Shown here: positions 1-5,029 of the stretch, piece after piece
Layout of the letters: every line of letters starts with the position of its first letter
Numbering within the stretch: the first letter of the stretch is position 1
From: Erysipelotrichaceae bacterium
GTDB taxonomy: Bacteria; Bacillota_I; Bacilli_A; Erysipelotrichales; Erysipelotrichaceae
Direction of reading: 5' to 3'
DNA: 5,029 nt
NCBI GenBank assembly: GCA_024709285.1
Contig: JANJWY010000092.1
Coordinates: 1-5,029 of the forward strand
Notes under the pieces: generated by a model
Database searches by the model: none
Told to the model about the DNA's origin: nothing
The model's input: the letters and a program-made list of their open reading frames with translations, nothing else
Made by a program: the position numbers and the translations under genes

Positions 1-3
1 TTT

Positions 4-1002
4 TTATGCACTTTTCTTAAGAGATTCAAAAACTGAGAATAATACTGCAACAGCAACGATTCCTCCTGCCACCAAGTTTGCATTCATTTCGTAAATTCCT
101 GTCAATGGCAGAATGGCCATGAATAGAAATGATCCTGCTGCAATAGCCATTGCTGGAGGGTCAACGTGGCAATCTCCATAAACATGGAACAACCGAGACA
201 AGAAATCACCTAGGAATGCGGCTATAATTGCTCCTGCAAACCCCCAAATCAGACTTCCTCCGCTAGACACGACCGCATAAGCTGCTGTCAACGTTATATG
301 ATGCGTTACAGGAATAGAAACACCGAATTGAAGCCATAACAATGAGAACGCCGATAAGCAGAATCCGAAGAATGCAGCGACGCCTGCAGTTGCAGGATCT
401 TGCAACATCATATAAGTAACATAAGCAGAAACACCACCAGCTGCTAAAGCAATAATGGTCTTTTCTGAGTTTGTAACCATCCAAGGTAACCATGACGGTG
501 CTTTTACGTTGAAACGTCCGCCGAGTTTCTTAACTTCTTCCGGTACTACTCCGAAGATTTCCTTTAAGCCTAAGCTGCCAAACAATACTTTAACAATAAT
601 CGCAACCACGAATACTGTAAGTGCTACTGTATCAAGTTTTCCCGGAAGTGCTAATCCGATGAAGTAATTGATAGCATAACCCAACATACCAAATAAACCT
701 GCTACTACCAATACATCCGGTTTCTTAAGACTAAGCAATCCTGAACCAATGTCTTTGCCTGAAGCAAGATACCCTCTTTTACGAGCATAAACTGCAGCTG
801 CAGCTCCACCAGCGAATGCCACATGCGGACCAAGATAAGGTCCAAATGAAATGATGCCAAACCAGTTAAAAGCCACACCGGCAACTGCTAATACGATACC
901 GAAAATCCCTGTCAAACCTACTAAAATAAATGATGCCAATGCTCCAATCGCTGCCCCAAATGCACCACCGCAAAATGAGATGAGTAGTTGTATTAAATCC
1001 AT
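4..1002 (-). CDS. Uncharacterised polytopic membrane protein, candidate transporter
   Basis: A complete 332-residue, strongly hydrophobic protein that I do not recognise with certainty. I count about ten likely membrane segments (near residues 8-28, 30-50, 58-75, 96-118, 123-143, 181-200, 205-227, 232-247, 250-270, 283-325, the last probably two). A polar stretch around 145-180 (KEIFGVVPEEVKKLGGRF) separates two halves. Charged or His residues sit in or next to hydrophobic parts: GPH at 58-60, PVTHH at 231-235, and GDCHVDPP at 276-283, which is the most motif-like segment. Segments 59-73 and 233-247 are faintly alike, so an internal duplication is possible but weak. There is no signal peptide cleavage pattern, no ABC-type ATPase motif and no PTS phosphorylation site. 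It is the last gene of the run, 11 bases after the phosphatase stop, with an AAAGGAG site overlapping that stop. The context suggests uptake of the pathway substrate or export of an end product; this is inference. Start at 1002 is set by the ribosome binding site. Confidence 0.8.
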   Translation of the reverse strand: MDLIQLLISFCGGAFGAAIGALASFILVGLTGIFGIVLAVAGVAFNWFGIISFGPYLGPHVAFAGGAAAAVYARKRGYLASGKDIGSGLLSLKKPDVLVVAGLFGMLGYAINYFIGLALPGKLDTVALTVFVVAIIVKVLFGSLGLKEIFGVVPEEVKKLGGRFNVKAPSWLPWMVTNSEKTIIALAAGGVSAYVTYMMLQDPATAGVAAFFGFCLSAFSLLWLQFGVSIPVTHHITLTAAYAVVSSGGSLIWGFAGAIIAAFLGDFLSRLFHVYGDCHVDPPAMAIAAGSFLFMAILPLTGIYEMNANLVAGGIVAVAVLFSVFESLKKSA

Positions 1003-1008
1003 ATTTTT

Positions 1009-1015
1009 CTCCTTT
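1009..1015 (-). promoter_or_regulatory. Ribosome binding site of the membrane protein gene
   Basis: AAAGGAG on the minus strand, six bases before the ATG at 1002. It shares bases with the TAA stop of the upstream phosphatase gene (1014-1016), so termination and re-initiation are adjacent. Confidence 0.8.
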
Positions 1016-1685
1016 ACTTTCCTAGTAATTCATTTAAATTTTTGATTATAAATCCGGGCTTCGCGTTTTCTATCGCTTGCTGTGAATCGTAACCATAAAT
1101 GACGCCAACGGTCTCGATATCTCCATTTTTCCCCGCCATTATATCTGACACCGTATCACCAATGATAACTGCTCGATCTGAACTAATTTTAAGTTGGTCG
1201 AGAATTTTCAGAATTCCTTGGGGATCGGGTTTAGGAACAGAAATATCATCTGCTGTTATGATCATATCAAAATAATCGACTAGTCTTAACTCTGATAAAA
1301 TTCTTAATGTGGCTTCTTTGATTTTCAATGTGCAAAGTGCTAAGCTGACATGATTTTTCTTTAGAAAATCAAGAAGTTGTGTCACATAAGGATACAAGGT
1401 TGATTTTATCGCACAGTTTTCGATGTAATAATCACGAAAAACCACTAATGCTTCATCAATATTTTCTTCCCCTTTGTCTCCCATGCTTTTTAGTAATACT
1501 TTTCTCGCCCCACCACCGATACTGCGAATGATTTCCTCATCAGTTTTCATCTCACAATCAAAGTAATTCAAAATATACTTGATCGTTTCAACAATGTCAG
1601 GAGCCGTATCGACAAGAGTACCGTCAAGGTCAAATATTACCAAATCATAATCCAAGATGTTAATCACTTTCTGTTTCACTTCCAT
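1014..1685 (-). CDS. HAD-superfamily phosphatase, phosphoglycolate phosphatase-like
   Basis: A 223-residue soluble hydrolase of the length usual for the Gph/PGP branch of the haloacid dehalogenase superfamily, which removes phosphate from small metabolites through an aspartyl-phosphate intermediate. All four HAD motifs are visible: motif I FDLDGT with the nucleophile D19 and acid/base D21; motif II around LCT at 118-119; motif III K152 in PKPDP; motif IV GDTVSD with D177 and D181 for magnesium. An alpha-helical cap of the C1 type fits residues 25-95. The AGKNGD...GVIYGYD region near 184-200 is typical of the Gph branch. Cap residues define substrate in this family and cannot be read by eye, so phosphoglycolate itself is not implied. 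In this operon it may act on a phosphorylated intermediate or clear an inhibitory side product. It overlaps the transketolase C-terminal gene by 26 bases. Start at 1685 is supported by a strong GGGAGGTG site and places ten residues before the first strand. Confidence 0.88.
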   Translation of the reverse strand: MEVKQKVINILDYDLVIFDLDGTLVDTAPDIVETIKYILNYFDCEMKTDEEIIRSIGGGARKVLLKSMGDKGEENIDEALVVFRDYYIENCAIKSTLYPYVTQLLDFLKKNHVSLALCTLKIKEATLRILSELRLVDYFDMIITADDISVPKPDPQGILKILDQLKISSDRAVIIGDTVSDIMAGKNGDIETVGVIYGYDSQQAIENAKPGFIIKNLNELLGK

Positions 1686-2634
1686 TTGGCACCTCCCTGT
1701 AAAAACTCAATACTTTCTCAGCAATGATTTCTCCAGTAAGACCGTAGAACTTTCGCAATTGATGATAAGGTCCTACTGTTGTCGAACCTTCCTTGATTCC
1801 CATCATAAGTAATGGCGGACGGCTCCATAGCGGTGCTAAAACTTCAGAAATTGTGCTGCCAAACCCACCGGATGTAACATGTTCTTCCAAGGTAATCAGC
1901 AATCTTGTATTTTGAGATGCTTCCATTACACTTTCAACATCGACAGGCTTCACCGTTGGGTAATTTATCAATCCGACACTCAACCCCTGATTTCTAAGTA
2001 TTTCGCAAGCTTTTTTAGCTTCAACAGACAAAACTCCGGTAACCAATATGGTCAGATCTTTGCCTTTTGAAATTATCTCTCCTTTCCCTAATTGAAACTT
2101 GCGGTTTTCTTCACTCAATAAATCAACAGTTTTATGACGTGGCATTCGAATATAAACGGGACCGAAATGACTGACGGCTGCAGATAAGGCTTCCCTGACC
2201 TCAAATGCGTCGCCGGGATTAAGGATGACGATATTGGGTATCGCCCTTAAAATTGCAATATCCTCAATGGCTTGGTGAGTAGATCCCAGTGTGGAAAAAG
2301 CTAATCCGCTGCTTGAACCTATGATTTTGACATTGACGTTTGGATATGCAATGTCATCGCGTACTTGTTCAAAGCAGCGCATGGAAATAAAAGGTGCAAT
2401 AGCTGCCACAACCGGTATAAAGCCGCAAGTAGATAATCCGGCAGCTACACCGATGGCATTTTGTTCGCTGATTCCCAGTTCGATAAACCGCTGTGGGAAT
2501 TGCGATTTAAATAAGCCCATCCCTGCACCACTGGCAGAATCACAGGACAATGCCAGCAGTTTTGGGAATTTCTGAGCTAATTCGATCAGAGTAGTTTCAA
2601 AGATCTTTCGTGGATCTTGCTCTAGGTCACCCAT
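1660..2634 (-). CDS. Split transketolase, C-terminal subunit (pyrimidine-binding and C-terminal domains)
   Basis: A 324-residue protein matching the second half of transketolase, which with the N-terminal subunit would move a two-carbon ketol unit between sugars using thiamine diphosphate. Residues about 8-170 form the Pyr domain. FIELGISEQNAIG holds E57, the Glu that activates the cofactor aminopyrimidine, and GSTHQAIEDIAILR holds H120, equivalent to TktA His473. Residues about 190-310 form the C-terminal domain, with EEHVTSGGFGS at 250-260 as usual for the family. By hand alignment TktA His461 (phosphate contact) falls in the SSSG segment (residues 107-110) and Asp469 aligns to Leu116, while Arg166 matches TktA Arg520. 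The SSSGLAFSTLGSTHQ segment resembles the specialised split transketolases more than the housekeeping enzyme. That points to an unusual substrate, although it could be a subgroup trait. The gene overlaps the upstream subunit by 8 bases and the downstream phosphatase by 26. Start at 2634 is set by GGGAGGAG. Confidence 0.92.
   Translation of the reverse strand: MGDLEQDPRKIFETTLIELAQKFPKLLALSCDSASGAGMGLFKSQFPQRFIELGISEQNAIGVAAGLSTCGFIPVVAAIAPFISMRCFEQVRDDIAYPNVNVKIIGSSSGLAFSTLGSTHQAIEDIAILRAIPNIVILNPGDAFEVREALSAAVSHFGPVYIRMPRHKTVDLLSEENRKFQLGKGEIISKGKDLTILVTGVLSVEAKKACEILRNQGLSVGLINYPTVKPVDVESVMEASQNTRLLITLEEHVTSGGFGSTISEVLAPLWSRPPLLMMGIKEGSTTVGPYHQLRKFYGLTGEIIAEKVLSFYREVPNGSETESD
1690..1697 (-). 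promoter_or_regulatory. Ribosome binding site of the HAD phosphatase gene
   Basis: GGGAGGTG on the minus strand lies four bases before the ATG at 1685 (six if only GGGAGG is counted). It lies inside the end of the transketolase C-terminal coding sequence and confirms the overlapping start. Confidence 0.8.
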
Positions 2635-3472
2635 GATTTATCTCCTCCCATATTTTCTCAAGATCAGCATAAGCCTGTTTTATCTGATTCTCATCGGCAT
2701 GCCAATGATGAAAACTGACATTGTTTTCAGCAAATGATAACCCTTTACCCTTAACCGTATTAGCTATGATCATGCTTGGCTTATCAGTTTCAAATGGAAC
2801 AGAAGTAAGACAATCAAGTATTTCTTCCATGTTATGTCCGTCAATGGTTTTGACACTCCAACCAAAAGATCGATATCTTTCTTCAAGATCACTGGTATCC
2901 AGCACATCCGATGTTTTCCCGTTGATCTGCAATCTGTTTCTATCAATGATACCGATCAGATTAGACAGTTTGCGATGTGAAGCAAAAGTTGCGGCTTCCC
3001 AAATTGAACCTTCCCCTTGCTCTCCGTCTCCCATCAGCACATACACTTTGAAGTTAGATTCATTCATTACTGATGCCAGAGCCATGCCATTACCAATCGT
3101 CAATCCATGTCCCAATGAACCCGTACTGAAATCGATCTGCTTAAGTTTTTTCATATCAGTATGTCCGGATAAAGGCGTATTGAGCTGATTGTAGGTTTTC
3201 AACAGTTGTTTATCTATCAATCCGAGGTGTGCCATAACTCCGTAAACTGCAAGGCATTTATGCCCGGCACTCAACAAAAAGCGATCTCGAATCTCAGATT
3301 GTGTTCCTGGTTCGTTCATTACATATCCAAACAAAGCGGCTATAATGTCTGTTGAAGAAAGCGCACCACCTACATGGCCTTCGCCATTAGTTATAATGGT
3401 TTCGATAATGTTCTTACGAGTATGAAATGCAAGTTCCTTCAGCATCTTAACCGTGTTATTATTGTATGTCAT
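2627..3472 (-). CDS. Split transketolase, N-terminal subunit (thiamine diphosphate-binding)
   Basis: A 281-residue protein matching the PP domain of transketolase, the half that holds the diphosphate of the cofactor. Visible landmarks: GEGHVGG with H33 (TktA His26 position), SAGHK with H71 (TktA His66), GSLGHG at 118-123, and the cofactor motif GDGEQGEG from 148 with E159 and the metal ligand N179 in DRNRLQ. KGKG at 241-244 precedes the C-terminal His region. The length is normal for a free-standing N-terminal subunit. Near the end, where many relatives read ENxxxWHGK, this protein reads ENN followed by SFHHWHAD (253-260). The His is kept but the surroundings differ, and this region lines the substrate channel. 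The ATG at 3472 overlaps the isomerase stop as ATGA. No good Shine-Dalgarno precedes it, so translation is probably coupled to the isomerase. Met10 at 3445 also lacks a site, so the first Met is preferred. Confidence 0.92.
   Translation of the reverse strand: MTYNNNTVKMLKELAFHTRKNIIETIITNGEGHVGGALSSTDIIAALFGYVMNEPGTQSEIRDRFLLSAGHKCLAVYGVMAHLGLIDKQLLKTYNQLNTPLSGHTDMKKLKQIDFSTGSLGHGLTIGNGMALASVMNESNFKVYVLMGDGEQGEGSIWEAATFASHRKLSNLIGIIDRNRLQINGKTSDVLDTSDLEERYRSFGWSVKTIDGHNMEEILDCLTSVPFETDKPSMIIANTVKGKGLSFAENNVSFHHWHADENQIKQAYADLEKIWEEINHG
2642..2649 (-). promoter_or_regulatory. Ribosome binding site of the transketolase C-terminal subunit gene
   Basis: GGGAGGAG on the minus strand, seven bases before the ATG at 2634 and inside the end of the N-terminal subunit gene. 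A near-perfect site of its own shows that the two halves are separate genes and not one gene broken by a frameshift. Confidence 0.85.
3469..3472 (-). other. ATGA stop-start overlap between the isomerase and transketolase N-terminal subunit
   Basis: On the minus strand the TGA stop of the isomerase (3471-3469) and the ATG of the transketolase subunit (3472-3470) share bases as ATGA. The upstream sequence has no AGGAGG-like site, so re-initiation by terminating ribosomes is the likely means of translating the transketolase subunit. Confidence 0.75.
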
Positions 3473-3927
3473 AACTTTATACCAACTTGAATACCTTCAA
3501 TTTCCTTGATTCTATTTATTTTAAGTTGTGATGGACTTGGCACAAATCTAAGTTTTAACCATTCTTCAACCAAAGCCAATGCTGATTTTTCACCGATGAC
3601 AAGAGCTCCAAGACACATGACATTGGCATCATTACTTAGAATTGAGCGTTGGGTAGAATACAAGTCATGACAAACCGCAGCATAAACACCTTTAAATTTA
3701 TTCGCCGTGATCGACATACCAATTCCCGTTCCACAAATAAGAATGCCTCTGTCAGCTTCGCTCTTTTGGATTTTTTCGCAAACCGATAGTGCGATGTCCG
3801 GATATGCCGTTGTTTGTTCTGCTTGTACACCGAAATCCTCGAATTTTATACTTTCATCAGTGAATTGTCTGATTATTTTCTTCTTTAAATCAACACCATA
3901 GATATCACAGCCGATGGCAATGTTCAT
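3469..3927 (-). CDS. RpiB/LacAB-family sugar isomerase with altered substrate pocket
   Basis: A 152-residue protein of the RpiB family, which interconverts aldose and ketose forms, classically ribose 5-phosphate and ribulose 5-phosphate. Numbers here count from Met at 3927 and run one below E. coli RpiB. Kept: GCD with D8, AYPD with Y42, and the catalytic Cys65 in GILICGTGIG. By hand alignment the usual His next to the Asp (E. coli His10) is Ile9. The ring-opening His99 is Ser98, just before NDANV. The C-terminal GGRHQxR signature (Arg133, His134, Arg137) reads PSPSQLK. The fold and proton-transfer residues are therefore present, while the phosphate-binding and ring-opening residues are not, so ribose 5-phosphate is unlikely as substrate. 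A possible substrate is a short or phosphate-free sugar, as for the RpiB-like isomerase of the sulfo-transketolase route. An ATG at 3942 would add MEQKN and overlap the previous stop as TAATG. I prefer 3927 because MNIAIGCD is the family N-terminus and GGAG lies nine bases upstream. Confidence 0.88.
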   Translation of the reverse strand: MNIAIGCDIYGVDLKKKIIRQFTDESIKFEDFGVQAEQTTAYPDIALSVCEKIQKSEADRGILICGTGIGMSITANKFKGVYAAVCHDLYSTQRSILSNDANVMCLGALVIGEKSALALVEEWLKLRFVPSPSQLKINRIKEIEGIQVGIKL

Positions 3928-3936
3928 ATTTTTCTG

Positions 3937-3940
3937 CTCC
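3937..3940 (-). promoter_or_regulatory. Ribosome binding site that decides the isomerase start at 3927
   Basis: GGAG on the minus strand, nine bases before the ATG at 3927 and partly inside the alternative ATG at 3942. The sequence ahead of 3942 has no comparable site, so the downstream start is favoured. Confidence 0.55.
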
Positions 3941-3941
3941 A

Positions 3942-5029
3942 TTATTTCTGACCACTGGCCGCAGTCATGAATCGGCGTTGGTAAGAGATCACAAGATTGG
4001 ATGAAGTAAACCGGGCCAGGTAGCGAGGTTCAGCCGTGATTACGACTTTATCATTCATATCGATAAATTCCTCTTCATTAAGCAGTTTGTCAATATCCGG
4101 ATAATTGAATTCGCCTTCCATACTGCAAATGATCAGACGGGTATCCCACATATGACAGTTTCTCAGAACTCTTAAGTTATGGCGGACACCATCCAACCCA
4201 TCACAGCCTTCCTGATCAAACCAATGACGGTACTTAAGCAGGTTTTCGCCCATTTTCTTTATATCAGCTAAACTCTTCTGATTGTCTGTCTCAGGCAGGT
4301 AATCTTTGTCAATAAAGAATGCTCTTAAAGCCACAAGCGCTTCATCACTTTTTGTCTTATCATGCTGATTAAGCAATTTCTCGATTTCAGCAGACTGAAC
4401 CAGACGATGTCGGATAAAGCTGTTGATAAAGTATGGTTTTGCCTGCAACGCCAGATTTGCCTGATAAGGCTCAAACATCAAGGTGAAATTTACCCTGAAA
4501 CCGTGCTGTTGAAGCATCAGTGCAATTTGATGTCCTCTGAAACCATCATTGGTTGGTACATCGATATAAGCTTTAGGGAACTTTTTATCGCCTTCAAGCA
4601 TTTTTTGTACATTGTCTTTATTGACCGGACCGGTATGTGGTACTTTGACAACTAATCTGTATTTCGAGAGGAGTTTCTCAAAATGTCTGGCTTCTGCCAG
4701 AATTTCTTCATCGGAGCATCTGAATGGATCATTCAGTTCGACACTTATATCAACCCCTGGTCCAAGAATGCGACCAATTTCAATCATGACCTCATCTCTA
4801 GTCTTAAATTTATTGCCAATATTTGCTTTTGGATTGTTTATAAACAAATCATAGATAATCCCGGGATTACATGTCAGATTGGCAATCAAGTCCTTAATTG
4901 GCTCGATTTCATAGGGGTTTGCCGAGTCTGCTGAGAACAAGACACTTGTTGGTCGCTTGATGCTGTTTTCTCCATAAGATATATCTCTTATAAGATCAAT
5001 AACAAGTAAACCATTCGGTTTTAGTTCAA
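3942..5029 (-). CDS. Transaldolase-family protein, large form, 5' end outside the window
   Basis: The reading frame is open to the right edge, giving 361 visible residues with no start. Numbering is from the first full codon at 5027. Transaldolases move a dihydroxyacetone unit through a Schiff base on Lys. Matches to TalB: SADSA with Asp34 (Asp17), TCNPG at 53-57 (TTNPS), SVEL with Glu97 (Glu96), VVKVPHT with Lys128 (Schiff-base Lys132), and NFTLMF with Thr182 (Thr156). FINSFIRHR at 200-208 matches the LISPFVGR strand, and the phosphate Arg181 aligns to His207 or Arg208 depending on a one-residue shift. The TalB GASFRN strand (Ser226, Arg228) appears as ICSMEGE near 300-306, with neither residue kept. 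At 361 or more residues it exceeds TalB (about 317) and the FSA type (about 220). A TTG at 4940 has no ribosome site and would cut the first barrel strand, so it is not the start. The product overlaps the isomerase region by one base (TAATG) and is the first visible gene of the run. Confidence 0.85.
   Translation of the reverse strand, partial: ELKPNGLLVIDLIRDISYGENSIKRPTSVLFSADSANPYEIEPIKDLIANLTCNPGIIYDLFINNPKANIGNKFKTRDEVMIEIGRILGPGVDISVELNDPFRCSDEEILAEARHFEKLLSKYRLVVKVPHTGPVNKDNVQKMLEGDKKFPKAYIDVPTNDGFRGHQIALMLQQHGFRVNFTLMFEPYQANLALQAKPYFINSFIRHRLVQSAEIEKLLNQHDKTKSDEALVALRAFFIDKDYLPETDNQKSLADIKKMGENLLKYRHWFDQEGCDGLDGVRHNLRVLRNCHMWDTRLIICSMEGEFNYPDIDKLLNEEEFIDMNDKVVITAEPRYLARFTSSNLVISYQRRFMTAASGQK

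Noticed and set aside
4..1002. A PTS IIC (galactitol or ascorbate type) permease
   Set aside because: The protein is shorter than typical IIC domains of those types, I see no matching signature, and no IIA or IIB gene is in the window.
2627..2634. A frameshift splitting a full-length transketolase
   Set aside because: The C-terminal half has its own ATG and a near-perfect ribosome site, and both halves have the lengths known for two-gene transketolases.
2721..3188. A 155-residue open frame on the plus strand
   Set aside because: It lies wholly opposite the transketolase N-terminal gene, which has clear motifs. The translation shows no domain and no convincing ribosome site, so it is a shadow frame.
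4362..4934. Three overlapping plus-strand open frames
   Set aside because: They are opposite the transaldolase coding sequence, overlap one another in different frames and show no recognisable motif.
4938..4940. TTG as the start of the transaldolase gene
   Set aside because: There is no Shine-Dalgarno before it, the frame stays open to the window edge, and starting here would remove most of the first barrel strand ahead of the catalytic Asp.
1..5029. An alternative genetic code (TGA as Trp), as in many Mollicutes
   Set aside because: TGA ends the isomerase and the transketolase N-terminal gene exactly where family lengths predict, and Trp is encoded by TGG.
1..5029. Mobile elements, CRISPR arrays, tRNA genes, terminators or operon promoters
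   Set aside because: Coding sequence fills essentially the whole window. I saw no direct repeat array, inverted-repeat ends, transposase or stem-loop with a T-run between genes.

Overview
The window is one stretch of tightly packed genes, all on the minus strand, so transcription runs from the right edge to the left. The base composition is moderately AT-rich (roughly 40% GC by eye). Shine-Dalgarno sites are strong, TGA is used as a stop, and the closest-looking enzyme families are typical of low-GC Gram-positives. This suggests a fermentative Bacillota (Clostridia or Erysipelotrichia-like) or a relative using the standard code, but no marker gene fixes the taxonomy.

Layout in order of transcription: (1) 3942-5029, a large transaldolase-family protein whose 5' end lies beyond the right edge; (2) 3469-3927 (or 3942), an RpiB/LacAB-type sugar isomerase; (3) 2627-3472 and (4) 1660-2634, the N- and C-terminal halves of a split transketolase encoded as two genes; (5) 1014-1685, a HAD-superfamily phosphatase of the phosphoglycolate phosphatase type; (6) 4-1002, an uncharacterised polytopic membrane protein. 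Every junction is an overlap or a gap of at most about 11 bases, with no room for internal terminators, so the six genes read as one polycistronic unit. Neither the operon promoter nor its terminator is in the window.

Transaldolase, pentose isomerase and transketolase together look at first like a non-oxidative pentose phosphate module. Reading the active sites by hand against E. coli TalB, RpiB and TktA gives a different picture. The core catalytic residues are kept: the Schiff-base Lys of transaldolase, the Cys of RpiB, and the TPP motif and Glu of transketolase. Several residues that bind the substrate phosphate in the model enzymes appear changed in all three. The isomerase also lacks the ring-opening His. 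My inference is that this is a dedicated catabolic route for a sugar or sugar-like compound that carries no phosphate, or another group such as a sulfonate, where the housekeeping enzymes expect a phosphate. The HAD phosphatase and the unknown membrane protein would be accessory steps, the latter a candidate transporter for the substrate or end product. Precedents known to me are the sulfo-transketolase route for sulfoquinovose (split transketolase plus an RpiB-like isomerase) and the split apulose-4-phosphate transketolase. The added large transaldolase and this membrane protein do not match either in an obvious way. The substrate cannot be named from this sequence alone.
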